This document shows positions 44,734 through 53,683 of a stretch of 64,000 nucleotides of DNA, one piece after another (position 1 is the first letter of the stretch; every line of letters starts with the position of its first letter). Under the pieces are notes generated by a model. That model was not told the DNA's origin and made no database searches. It saw nothing but the letters and a program-made list of their open reading frames with translations. Origin of the DNA: Marinobacterium sedimentorum (GTDB lineage: Bacteria; Pseudomonadota; Gammaproteobacteria; Pseudomonadales; Balneatricaceae); assembly GCF_024267675.1 (NCBI RefSeq), contig NZ_JALDYX010000001.1:124001-188000 (forward strand). Direction: 5' to 3'. A program made the translations under genes and the position numbers.

Positions 44734-44875
44734 TTATTGGTCGAGACGTAAACTCATTTATGATTTTTTCTTTCCGGCCCGGCCGTACCGCTGCGTTCTG
44801 ACAGCCCCTGCCCGCGTTGTGAGTGGGCATCGAAGTATATACAATCCTGTGTTTAGGTATCCTTGGGGACAACGG

Positions 44876-45592
44876 GTGAGCAACAAGCCGCGCTACCAGC
44901 AGATCAAGAGCTTTATCCTCGACGGGATCAAGCAGCAGACCTACCGCCCCGGCGGCAAGATCCCGACTGAAAACGAGCTGGCGCAGCAGTTCGCGGTCAG
45001 TCGCATGACCGTCAACAAGGCCATCCGCGATCTGGTACAGGACAACATGCTGGTGCGCTATCCCGGGCTCGGCACCTTTGTGTCCGACGCCAAGGCCGAA
45101 TCCCCGCTGGCCGATATCAAGAACATTGCCGAAGAAGTACGGCAGCGCGGCCACGACTATAGCTGTCGCATCGTCAAGCTGCGCGAGACTGCCGCCAGCG
45201 AATCGGTGGCCATGCAGATGGGCATTCCCATAGGTACACCGGTGTATCGCTCAGTCATTGTCCACCTGGAAAACGCGCTGCCGATTCAGCTGGAAAACCG
45301 TTATGTGATTGCATCCTCGGTACCCGGCTATCTGGAACAGGACTTTACCCAGCACACGCCCAACGAATACCTGTCCAGAATGTGCCCCATTTCCAGTATC
45401 GAGCATATCGTCGAGGCGGTGCTGCCGAGCGAACAGGTACAGGAACTGCTGGATATAGACGCCAATACTCCCTGCATTCAGGTCAATCGCCGCACCTGGT
45501 CCGACAACCGCCTGATCAGCTTCGCCAGCCTCACCCACCCGGGTACACGCTACAAGCTGCGCTCCATTACCACGCTCAGCAGCAGCCACTGA
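44876..45592 (+). CDS. hutC: histidine utilization repressor HutC
   Basis: HutC represses the hut genes until urocanate binds. The 238-residue protein has a GntR winged helix (GGKIPTENELAQQFAVSRMT, then VNKAIRDL) and a UTRA ligand domain ending in SFASLTHPGTRYKLRS, the HutC hallmark. I chose GTG at 44876 with GGGGAC before it; the frame is open upstream but runs through the operators. It is separated from hutI-hutG-hutU by more than 3 kb. Confidence 0.93.
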   Translation: MSNKPRYQQIKSFILDGIKQQTYRPGGKIPTENELAQQFAVSRMTVNKAIRDLVQDNMLVRYPGLGTFVSDAKAESPLADIKNIAEEVRQRGHDYSCRIVKLRETAASESVAMQMGIPIGTPVYRSVIVHLENALPIQLENRYVIASSVPGYLEQDFTQHTPNEYLSRMCPISSIEHIVEAVLPSEQVQELLDIDANTPCIQVNRRTWSDNRLISFASLTHPGTRYKLRSITTLSSSH

Positions 45593-45939
45593 ACACGGCT
45601 GCCAACCCGCCGTTGGCTGCCTGACAACGGCTGCCGATTAGCCGGCGCGATTCCATCCTTTCACACCCAGCCAAAACCGGCCGCGCCCACCGGCGGTCGC
45701 AACAGCATCCTCTATCCTCGTCCATGCGTTGAGTGCCTCCTGGCAGGTTGGGGCCAGTGCGGCCCAAAGCGGCCCAGTCGACGCACCAAAACAGGGCATA
45801 ACATTACCTTCACTGTGGATAACATCTGCTGAGCCGGCCCAAGGCCGGGGTTGAGCACCGCCTGCGCAATGCTGGCACCCAACTTGCACTATCTGACTCA
45901 ACGCGAACAGGCCCTGTCGGTCAACGAGTCGAGGTAAGC
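45593..45939. other. intergenic region before the glucosylglycerate operon
   Basis: No gene is seen. Small inverted repeats such as CCGGCC-CAA-GGCCGG (near 45835-45850) and repeated CGGCCCA motifs are present. The promoter of the following operon must be here, but I see no convincing consensus. Confidence 0.3.
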
Positions 45940-46761
45940 ATGACCCGATTACTGATATCCACAGACCTCGATGGCACCCTGCTGGATCACTACAGCTACA
46001 GCGCTATGGCGGCGGAGCCGGCCTTGCAGCGCCTGCGCCAGCTGCAGATACCCTGGGTGCTCAATACCAGCAAGACCCTCGCCGAGCTGGAGCCCCTGCG
46101 CCGACAGCTCGACAACAGCCACCCCTTTGTCGTCGAGAACGGTGCCGCCGTTTATATTCCCCTCGACTCCCCCCTGGCACCGGAGCTGGCACTGGATCCC
46201 GGCGGGCGTTATCGCCGCAAGACCTTCGGCCCCAGCCGGCGTCGGATTCTGCTGGCGCTGGAACCGCTGTCACGCCGCTATCGCTTTACCGGCTTTGCTG
46301 CCCTGACATCCGAGCGCCTCGCCGGCCTGACGGGCCTGGCCCCCGATGCCGCCCGCCAGGCGATGAGCCGACAGTTTACCGAGCCACTGATCTGGGAAGA
46401 CTCCCGCAGCGCGCTGGAGGACTTTGCCTCTGAGCTGTCACTGCTGAACTTTCAGGTCCAGCGTGGTGGCCGCTTTACCCATGTCATGGGGCGCTGTGAC
46501 AAGGCCGAGGCCATGACCTGGCTGGTCGAGCAATACCAGGCCCTCTGGAACGAAAAGGTTACCTCGATGGCGCTGGGCGACGGCCACAACGACGTCGGCA
46601 TGCTGCAGCAGGCCGATATTGCGGTACTGGTGCGCTCACCGGCCCAGGCTCCACCCGAGGTTCCGGGGCGCAGCGATGTTCTGTTGACTGAACAGCCGGG
46701 CCCGGCAGGCTGGAATGACGCGGTCTGCGCAACCCTGCAGCGCCTGGAGCTTGGCACCTAA
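45940..46761 (+). CDS. HAD phosphatase, mannosyl/glucosyl-3-phosphoglycerate phosphatase type
   Basis: The 273-residue protein is a HAD-IIB hydrolase: motif I is STDLDGTLLD (Asp9, Asp11), motif IV is ALGDGHNDVGML. The spacing and cap domain match mannosyl-3-phosphoglycerate phosphatase. The next gene makes glucosyl-3-phosphoglycerate, so the substrate here is most likely that compound, giving glucosylglycerate. A GAGGTAAGC site precedes ATG. First gene of a three-gene operon. Confidence 0.88.
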   Translation: MTRLLISTDLDGTLLDHYSYSAMAAEPALQRLRQLQIPWVLNTSKTLAELEPLRRQLDNSHPFVVENGAAVYIPLDSPLAPELALDPGGRYRRKTFGPSRRRILLALEPLSRRYRFTGFAALTSERLAGLTGLAPDAARQAMSRQFTEPLIWEDSRSALEDFASELSLLNFQVQRGGRFTHVMGRCDKAEAMTWLVEQYQALWNEKVTSMALGDGHNDVGMLQQADIAVLVRSPAQAPPEVPGRSDVLLTEQPGPAGWNDAVCATLQRLELGT

Positions 46762-46780
46762 CACAACAAAAGGATTCACC

Positions 46781-48007
46781 ATGGGCGACTTCTACCAGAA
46801 CGGCATCATCACCACCTTGCACAACCTGTCTCACCGGCCGCTGGAGGACATGGAACGCGAACTGCTGGCCTTCTCGAAACAACGCCCCCTGGCACTGATA
46901 CTGCCGTGCCTGTATTCGGAACTCGAAGGCGAGGCGATGCCCAATATACTCCGGCATCTCAAGCAGGTGCCCTACCTGTCGGAGATCATCATTGGCCTGG
47001 ACCGTGCCACTGAAGAGCAGTATCGCAGGGCGCTGGAATTTTTCTCGTCCCTGCCGCAGCCCCATCGGGTGCTCTGGAACGACGGTCCGCGCCTGCGTGC
47101 CATCGACCGCACGCTCAAGGGCGAGGAGCTGTCGCCCACCGAGCCCGGTAAGGGCCGTAACGTCTGGTTCTGCATGGGGTATACCCTGGCCACCGGCAAG
47201 GCGGAGTCCATCGCCATGCACGACTGCGATATCCTCACCTACGACCGCGAACTGCTGGCGCGGCTGATTTATCCCGTCGCCAACCCGAACTTCAACTACG
47301 AATTCTGCAAGGGCTTCTATGCCCGCGTGGCCGAGCACAAGATCAACGGCCGCGTCAGCCGGCTGCTGGTAACGCCGCTGCTGCGGGCGCTGAAGAAGGT
47401 GTTCGGCAATCTGGATTATCTGGAATACCTGGACAGCTATCGCTACCCGCTGGCCGGCGAGTTCTCATTCCGGCGCGATGTGATGAGCGATATCCGCATC
47501 CCCAGTGACTGGGGGCTCGAAATCGGCGTGCTCAGCGAGATGACGCGCAACTACTCCAACAATCGCCTGTGTCAGGTCGATATCGCCGACGTTTACGACC
47601 ACAAGCACCAGGACCTGTCGCTGGATTCGGACGAAGCCGGACTGTCGAAGATGTCGATCGACATCACCAAGGCGGTCTTTCGCAAGCTGGCCACCAATGG
47701 CATCGTATTCAATCAGGAAACTTTCCGTACCATCAAGGCGACCTACTTCCGCATTGCGCTGGATTTTGTCGAGACCTACCACAACGATGCCATCATCAAC
47801 GGCCTGAAACTGGATATTCACCAGGAAGAACAGGCGGTTGAGCTCTTTGCCGGCAATATCGTCAAGGCCGGCACCCATTTCCTCGACAACCCGATGGAAA
47901 CCCCGTTTATATCCAGCTGGAACCGCGTCATCAGCGCCTTTCCTGGGGTGCAGCAGCAGCTGGTCGCCGCCGTCGACGCCGACATGGCGGAATTCGGCCG
48001 CCAGTAA
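46781..48007 (+). CDS. gpgS: glucosyl-3-phosphoglycerate synthase
   Basis: GpgS joins a glucosyl group from an NDP-glucose to 3-phosphoglycerate, the first step of glucosylglycerate synthesis. The 408-residue protein is a GT81-type glycosyltransferase with a metal-binding HDCD at 147-150, the acceptor-site region GRNVWFCMGYTLATGKAES and the GLEIGVLSEM segment. ATG at 46781 follows AAAGGA and starts MGDFYQNG, the usual N-terminus. The gap to the phosphatase is 19 bases. Glucosylglycerate protects many marine bacteria from salt, often under nitrogen limitation. Confidence 0.92.
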   Translation: MGDFYQNGIITTLHNLSHRPLEDMERELLAFSKQRPLALILPCLYSELEGEAMPNILRHLKQVPYLSEIIIGLDRATEEQYRRALEFFSSLPQPHRVLWNDGPRLRAIDRTLKGEELSPTEPGKGRNVWFCMGYTLATGKAESIAMHDCDILTYDRELLARLIYPVANPNFNYEFCKGFYARVAEHKINGRVSRLLVTPLLRALKKVFGNLDYLEYLDSYRYPLAGEFSFRRDVMSDIRIPSDWGLEIGVLSEMTRNYSNNRLCQVDIADVYDHKHQDLSLDSDEAGLSKMSIDITKAVFRKLATNGIVFNQETFRTIKATYFRIALDFVETYHNDAIINGLKLDIHQEEQAVELFAGNIVKAGTHFLDNPMETPFISSWNRVISAFPGVQQQLVAAVDADMAEFGRQ

Positions 48008-48035
48008 ATCCACCGCACACTCAGGGAGCAGCGCC

Positions 48036-49763
48036 ATGACACCACTGCAACAACGGCTCGTCGGACACCTGCAACTGCTTTATCCACAGAGCGATCTCAT
48101 GGCGCTGGCACAGCAGTGCCTGGCGCAGTTTGGCCTGGGGGCGGACGCCTGTGCGCCTGTGCCCCATCGCAACCTCTGGGATGAGCGCGATGTCATGCTC
48201 ATCACCTATGGCGACAGCCTGCGCAGCGAGCACGAAGCACCGCTGCAGAGCCTCACCCGCTTCGTACACACGCAGCTGCATGACTGCATCTCGACGGTGC
48301 ACCTGCTGCCCTTTTTCCCCTACAGCTCGGACGATGGCTTCAGCGTAATGGATTACACCACGGTGAATCCGTCCCTGGGCAGCTGGGAACAGATCAACAG
48401 GCTCAGCCAGGACGTCAAGATCATGGGCGATCTGGTGATCAATCACTGCTCCAGCCGCAGTCTGTGGTTCGAGAACTACAAGGCCGGGTTAGAGCCCGGC
48501 GCCAGCTACTTTGTTGAAGCCGACCCCGACACCGACCTGAGCGCTGTCGTGCGGCCCCGCACCTCGCCGCTGCTGCGCGAGGTCAAGACAGCCGCCGGCG
48601 AGCGTCACCTCTGGTGCACCTTCAGCCACGACCAGCTGGATCTCAATTTCCAGAATCCCCGCGTACTGCTGGAGTTTCTGAAAATCATCCGCCTCTATCT
48701 GGATAACGGCATTCGCTGGTTCCGCCTCGATGCCGTCGCCTTCCTGTGGAAAACGCCCGGCACGCCCTGCGTCAACCTGCCCGAAACCCATGAGCTGATC
48801 CGGCTGCTGCGCCTGCTGATCGAACACCGGGCCCCGGACGCGGTCATCATCACCGAAACCAATATTCCCAATCAGGAAAATCTGACCTATTTCGGCAACG
48901 CCAATGAAGCCCATCTGATCTACAACTTTTCGTTGCCGCCGCTGCTGATCAATACCCTGCTGACCGGTTCCTGCACGCACCTGAAAAACTGGCTCATGAC
49001 CATGCCGCCGGCGCAGCACGGTACTACTTATCTGAATTTCATCGCCTCCCACGACGGTATCGGCCTGCGCCCGGCCGAAGGGCTGCTGAGCGACTGGGAG
49101 CTGCAAAGCCTCATCGCCACCCTGCAGCGCTTTGGCGGCCGTGTCAGCGCCCGCACCACCGCCAGCGGCGAGTCCAAACCCTATGAGGTCAATATCAGCC
49201 TGTGGGATGCCCTCAGTGGTACCAGTAGCCAGGGGCCGGACCAGTGGCACTTTGCCCGCTTTGTCTGCGCCGCCGCCATCATGGCCGCGCTTGAAGGCAT
49301 ACCGGCCTACTATATCCACAGCCTGGTGGCCACGGGCAATGACAACGAACGGGTGGAGAACACCGGCAGCTATCGTGCAATCAACCGTCATATCTGGCAG
49401 GAAGAGGCGCTGCAGCAGGCGCTCAGCGATGACAGCCATCATGCCCGCGTGTTCGATGCCATGCGCACCCTGCTGCGTATTCGCCGCCTGCAACCGGCAT
49501 TTCACCCCAACGCCACCCAGTACACCCTGCACACCGGCGAGTCCCTGTTTGCGTTCTGGCGCCAGAGCATCGATCGCCGGCAAAGCCTTTTCGCGGTCTA
49601 CAACATCAGCGACCAGCCGCAGTCATTCAACCTCAGCGAACTCAACCTGATCGCCACCGATGACTGGATCGACCTGATCAGTGGCGAGTCCTATAACGAC
49701 CGTATGGCGCAGATTACCCTGATGCCCTATCAGTATATCTGGCTGTCCAACCGCCGCGGCTGA
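48036..49763 (+). CDS. GH13_18 sugar phosphorylase, probably glucosylglycerate phosphorylase
   Basis: The 575-residue TIM-barrel protein belongs to the sucrose phosphorylase group. The nucleophile Asp232 lies in IRWFRLDAVAFLWKTPGT and the acid/base Glu274 in VIITETNIPNQEN. The group contains sucrose and glucosylglycerate phosphorylases. The genes for making glucosylglycerate lie directly upstream, so the latter is most likely. It would release glucose-1-phosphate and glycerate when the solute is no longer needed. ATG at 48036 follows GGGAG. Confidence 0.85.
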   Translation: MTPLQQRLVGHLQLLYPQSDLMALAQQCLAQFGLGADACAPVPHRNLWDERDVMLITYGDSLRSEHEAPLQSLTRFVHTQLHDCISTVHLLPFFPYSSDDGFSVMDYTTVNPSLGSWEQINRLSQDVKIMGDLVINHCSSRSLWFENYKAGLEPGASYFVEADPDTDLSAVVRPRTSPLLREVKTAAGERHLWCTFSHDQLDLNFQNPRVLLEFLKIIRLYLDNGIRWFRLDAVAFLWKTPGTPCVNLPETHELIRLLRLLIEHRAPDAVIITETNIPNQENLTYFGNANEAHLIYNFSLPPLLINTLLTGSCTHLKNWLMTMPPAQHGTTYLNFIASHDGIGLRPAEGLLSDWELQSLIATLQRFGGRVSARTTASGESKPYEVNISLWDALSGTSSQGPDQWHFARFVCAAAIMAALEGIPAYYIHSLVATGNDNERVENTGSYRAINRHIWQEEALQQALSDDSHHARVFDAMRTLLRIRRLQPAFHPNATQYTLHTGESLFAFWRQSIDRRQSLFAVYNISDQPQSFNLSELNLIATDDWIDLISGESYNDRMAQITLMPYQYIWLSNRRG

Positions 49764-49768
49764 ACATG

Positions 49769-49794
49769 AAGAGGCCACCCGTTGGTGGCCTCTT
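49769..49794 (+). terminator. terminator of the glucosylglycerate operon
   Basis: AAGAGGCCACC-CGTT-GGTGGCCTCTT, an 11-bp stem, lies six bases after the stop. The T-run is short. Confidence 0.65.
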
Positions 49795-49888
49795 GGGACA
49801 GGTCCGTGGTACTGCACACAAACGAGCCAACCTCGCATCAGGCCGCCCGGCCACCGGACTTATTACATAAGAGCGACGCGGCGCCATT

Positions 49889-51160
49889 TCAAGCCCCCAG
49901 TCGCCCCATGCTGCGCCCATAGCTGGCGGGATTAAAGCGCGCGCTAACCAACAGCATGCCCAAGGCAATGGCCCCGTGCAGCCACCAGGCATCGGTAAAA
50001 TCGCCGCCAGCATCACGCAGCGCCCCCACCAGCCAGGGGCCAATGGCGGTGATCAGAAAACCGATACCCTGCACAAAGGCCGCCAGTGCGCCGGCGGCAC
50101 GGGCGCCCGGCAGATGGTCAAGGCTGACGATCAGACAGAGCGAAAAGCAGCCCCCCAGTCCAAAGCCCGCCAGCGCGACCCAAAGCAGGGGCGCAACCTG
50201 GGGTGCCAGGGCAAAGCCTGCAAAACCCAGTAGCTGCAACAGCATGACCACATAGAGCCCGACGCGCCTGTCGAGCGAGCCGCGCACGCTCAGTGGCATC
50301 AGCAGCGCTGCAGCGGCCTGAAACAGTGCCATCCAGGCCAGCAGGTTCCCCGCCGACTGTGCCCCCATCCCCTCATCGAGATAAAAGGACGGCAACCAGG
50401 CCACCAGGCTGGCATAACCACTGTTGGCCAGGCCGAAATAGAGCGCCAGCAACCAAGCCCGCCGGCTGCCAAAGAACGCGAGTACAGACAGCGGGACTGA
50501 TGCCGAGACAGCCGCTGTCACGCTCTGCCCTGGCGCACGCCACAGCCACAGGCCCCAGGCCAGCAGCGCCGGCAAGGCCCAGATTGCCAGCCCCGGCCGC
50601 CAGTCTGCAGTCAGCGTCGCCAGCGCCGGGCTGAGTAGCGCCCCCATGGCACCTCCGCCCACCAGCGCCGCCGAATACAACCCCATGGCCAGAGCAATGC
50701 GACCGGCAAACCAGCGCTTGCAGACGCCAGGCATCAGCGCCTGCACCGTGGCAACGCCGGTTCCGGCCAGTATGGCGGTCAGTATCAGACTGGTGGCAGA
50801 GTCCGCCAGCAAACGGGCACCGCACCCCAGCGCCAGCAACAACAGGGCACAGAGCAGCGTTCTCCGCTCGCCAAAGCGCTGGGCCAGGGCTGCGCCTGCC
50901 AGTGCCAGCAGCCCCATCATGACAAAGGGCAGGGTCGTCAGGACCGCCGCCATACCGTGCCCCATGCCGGTATCAGCCTGCACCGCATTCAGTACGGGCC
51001 CGACCGAGGTCAGAAAGGGCCGCAAATTCAACCCCACCAGCACCAGCAGCGCGAAACCCCACAAACCCGCGCTTTGCAAGACAGGCGCTGATGCAGTCGG
51101 TGCTGCCGTTGGTGTTATGGTCAGGGACACCGGTGGCCCGGGTGGCTGTTGACTGTTCAT
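49889..51160 (-). CDS. MFS transporter, CynX/NimT family
   Basis: The 423-residue protein has twelve predicted membrane helices and the CynX-like start LVLVGLNLRPFLTSVGPVLN. The family moves cyanate, nitroimidazoles or other small compounds out of or into the cell. It is divergent from a LysR regulator with 109 bases between starts, so the regulator probably controls it. The N-terminal 30 residues are Pro/Thr-rich and unlikely to matter. Confidence 0.88.
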   Translation of the reverse strand: MNSQQPPGPPVSLTITPTAAPTASAPVLQSAGLWGFALLVLVGLNLRPFLTSVGPVLNAVQADTGMGHGMAAVLTTLPFVMMGLLALAGAALAQRFGERRTLLCALLLLALGCGARLLADSATSLILTAILAGTGVATVQALMPGVCKRWFAGRIALAMGLYSAALVGGGAMGALLSPALATLTADWRPGLAIWALPALLAWGLWLWRAPGQSVTAAVSASVPLSVLAFFGSRRAWLLALYFGLANSGYASLVAWLPSFYLDEGMGAQSAGNLLAWMALFQAAAALLMPLSVRGSLDRRVGLYVVMLLQLLGFAGFALAPQVAPLLWVALAGFGLGGCFSLCLIVSLDHLPGARAAGALAAFVQGIGFLITAIGPWLVGALRDAGGDFTDAWWLHGAIALGMLLVSARFNPASYGRSMGRLGA

Positions 51161-51269
51161 TCGCGCTCCGGATTGGCGGATGTGGCTGTTATAACTGGCC
51201 CCAGTCTAAGGGCAGGCCCTATTATTCATAAATTAAATATCCAACTAATCATCAGTGGATTATCGAATA

Positions 51270-52124
51270 ATGTTTACGACCCTTGATCCGGTTTTGCTGC
51301 GCAGCTTTGTTGCGGTCATCGAAAGTGGCAGTTTCACCCGCGCCGGTGAGCGTGTGCACCTGAGTCAGTCCACCGTCAGCCAGCAGATCCGCCGCCTGGA
51401 GGAACAGCTTGGCTGCACCCTGCTGGATAGGCGTGGCCGCTATGTACAGGCCAGCGAACAGGGCCAGCACCTGCTGGGCTATGCAAGGCGCCTGCTGCAC
51501 CTGATGCATGAGGCTGTCGAGCAGATCCAGGCGACGGAAAACCCCGCTGAGCTGCGCATCGGCGTGGCGGAGGACTTTGCCGCCGAGCGTCTCACACCCA
51601 CGCTGGCCGCCTTCGCCAAGGCCCACCCCAATATCCGGCTGGAGGTCACCAGCGATCTGAGCGCCCGCCTGTGGCAGCAGTTTGGCGCCGGCGCCTTTGA
51701 ACTGATACTGATCAAGCAGCGCCGTGGCCAGGCCACCGCCCAGGCCAGCTGGCCCGAGCCGCTGGGCTGGTTCGACAGCGTCCGGGCACCGACGCAGCTG
51801 CAGGACCCGCTGCCGCTGGTGATGTTTCCGCCGGGCGGGCTCTATCGAGACGAGATGATCCATGCCCTGGAAAGCGCCGGCAGACGCTGGCGCATAAGCT
51901 ACCTCAGTGCGAGCCTGGCAAGCCTGCGCGCAGCCGTGGCCGATGGGCTGGGCGTCAGCCTGCTGCCCAGTCGCATGGCACACCCCGGCCACCTGCGTCT
52001 GACCCCGGCACCGGGCTTCATCACGCCCGGTTCCATCGAACTGGCACTGCATTATCAGAGCCCGGCACCGGCGCGCATCGAGGATCTGGCCAAGCGCCTG
52101 ATCAGACTGTGTTCAGCGGCCTAG
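51270..52124 (+). CDS. LysR-type transcriptional regulator
   Basis: The 284-residue protein has the LysR winged helix (FVAVIESGSFTRAGERVHLS then QSTVSQQIRRLEEQLG) and a periplasmic-binding-protein-like effector domain. The neighbour on the other strand is an MFS transporter of the CynX type, its likely target. ATG at 51270 is preferred over GTG at 51255. Effector unknown. Confidence 0.92.
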   Translation: MFTTLDPVLLRSFVAVIESGSFTRAGERVHLSQSTVSQQIRRLEEQLGCTLLDRRGRYVQASEQGQHLLGYARRLLHLMHEAVEQIQATENPAELRIGVAEDFAAERLTPTLAAFAKAHPNIRLEVTSDLSARLWQQFGAGAFELILIKQRRGQATAQASWPEPLGWFDSVRAPTQLQDPLPLVMFPPGGLYRDEMIHALESAGRRWRISYLSASLASLRAAVADGLGVSLLPSRMAHPGHLRLTPAPGFITPGSIELALHYQSPAPARIEDLAKRLIRLCSAA

Positions 52125-52251
52125 TTCGGGGGGCCTAATGCACCTTGCTTACCCCCTAAAGGGTATTGAGCCGCTATCACCACACAGGCAATAGTGCGGG
52201 CCAGGCGCTGCTGTTGCACGTCTGATCCCACCACAAGATGGACTAACAAGA

Positions 52252-52974
52252 ATGAAAAACCTGCTCGCAAAGACCCTGCTAGGCCTGGCACTCATCACCC
52301 CGACAGCCCTGGTACAGGCCGACATCAGCGGCAACGTCAACCTGACCAGCGATTACCGTTTTCGGGGAATAAGCCAAAGCGGTGACGATTCGGCACTGCA
52401 GGGCGGGCTGGATTACAGCCATGAATCCGGCTTCTTCGCCGGCGTCTGGGGCAGCAATGTGGACTTCTACGCCGCGGGCGATGCCTATGACAACGATGAA
52501 AGCATCGAACTGGATATCTATGCCGGCTACTCCGGCGAAGTCAGCGACCGCATCAGCTACGACCTCAGCCTGTACCGCTACTTCTACCCCGGCGCCATCA
52601 CCAGCGCGGATTACAGTGAGCTCAGCCTGGGTGTCGAAGTCGGGCCCGCCCGGCTGGCGTACTGGTACGCCGATGATTACTTCAATAGCGGCGAGGACTA
52701 CCGCTATATCGAAGCCAATTACAGCCTGGCGCTACCGGCGGAACTGGCGCTGGACATTCACGCCGGCCACTCCTTTGGCAGCTATTTTGACGACCCCGCC
52801 GCCGTGGGCCTGGATGAATACAACGACTACAGCCTGACCCTGTCGCGCAGCTGGGCCGGCCTGGACATCGCCCTGGCCTATATGGACACCGACATAGACG
52901 CCGCCTGGCGCATCAACAGCGGCCACCTCGCCAACCAGGACGCCTGGGTGCTTTCGATCAGCAAATCACTCTGA
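52252..52974 (+). CDS. outer-membrane beta-barrel protein, TIGR02001 family
   Basis: The 240-residue protein has a signal peptide (LLAKTLLGLALITPTALVQA) and starts its mature part with DISGNVNLTSDYRFRGISQS, the hallmark of the TIGR02001 family. Alternating aromatic residues and a final aromatic-rich strand fit a beta barrel. Function unknown. ATG follows AACAAG; upstream AT-rich sequence may hold the promoter. No partner gene is obvious. Confidence 0.88.
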   Translation: MKNLLAKTLLGLALITPTALVQADISGNVNLTSDYRFRGISQSGDDSALQGGLDYSHESGFFAGVWGSNVDFYAAGDAYDNDESIELDIYAGYSGEVSDRISYDLSLYRYFYPGAITSADYSELSLGVEVGPARLAYWYADDYFNSGEDYRYIEANYSLALPAELALDIHAGHSFGSYFDDPAAVGLDEYNDYSLTLSRSWAGLDIALAYMDTDIDAAWRINSGHLANQDAWVLSISKSL

Positions 52975-53273
52975 TCCCGCAGGCCCGCGACACGCCCGCG
53001 GGCCCAGCACGACACTTAGCCTGATCAGAGTACATGGCCCTATCAGGCTGAACCAAACCGCCCACGGCAGGATGACCAGCAATAAGTTCGTCATCTGCCC
53101 TTATGCCCTGTCATTACGCCAAAGGTCGGCTATTTTAAGGTAACAGGCACGTAAAACCATGATTGAATTCAACGAGTTCATCCCATATTCATTCACATGC
53201 GACTAAGCTTCATTCAGGTGTAAAACATAGGCCAAGACCGGCACCTGCCGGTACAGCCTCAAGGAGGTATTAA
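52975..53273. other. intergenic region
   Basis: A GGCCCGCG/CGCGGGCC hairpin (52982-53004) follows the barrel gene and may end its transcript. Nothing else is recognised until the strong ribosome site AAGGAGGTATTAA before 53274. Confidence 0.35.
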
Positions 53274-53681
53274 ATGTTCATGCAGCAATCCCGCATCGTT
53301 CGTTCTTTTGTAGCCCATATCATGATGGCCTGCATGCTTCTCATCTCGGGTCTGGCCCAGGCTGCTCCCGTATCCACCTCATCCATGATCGCGCCACAGA
53401 GTGTTGCGGCCACCGATGCGGATCGCGAAAAGCTGATGACCCTGCTTCAGCGCGATGATGTTGCAGAACAGCTCAGCGCCTTTGGTGTCGATCCCGCCGA
53501 TGCGCAGATGCGCGTTGCCGATATGTCCGCAGCCGAAGTCGCAGACCTTAACCAGCAGATCGACTCCCTTCCCGCCGGTGCCGGCGTGCTGGGTGCCATA
53601 GTGCTGATCTTTATCGTCTTTATCATTACCGACATGCTGGGTGCGACCAATATCTTCAACTTCGTGCACCCCGTCCGCTAA
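53274..53681 (+). CDS. PA2779 family membrane protein
   Basis: The 135-residue protein has a signal peptide (residues 1-30), an acidic helical region (SVAATDADREKLMTLLQRDD) and a C-terminal membrane helix (VLGAIVLIFIVFIITDMLG). These match the PA2779 family, whose members are always next to a C39-like peptidase, as here. The ribosome site AAGGAGGTATTAA is optimal. It may be a substrate or a membrane partner of the peptidase. Confidence 0.85.
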   Translation: MFMQQSRIVRSFVAHIMMACMLLISGLAQAAPVSTSSMIAPQSVAATDADREKLMTLLQRDDVAEQLSAFGVDPADAQMRVADMSAAEVADLNQQIDSLPAGAGVLGAIVLIFIVFIITDMLGATNIFNFVHPVR

Positions 53682-53683
53682 CT

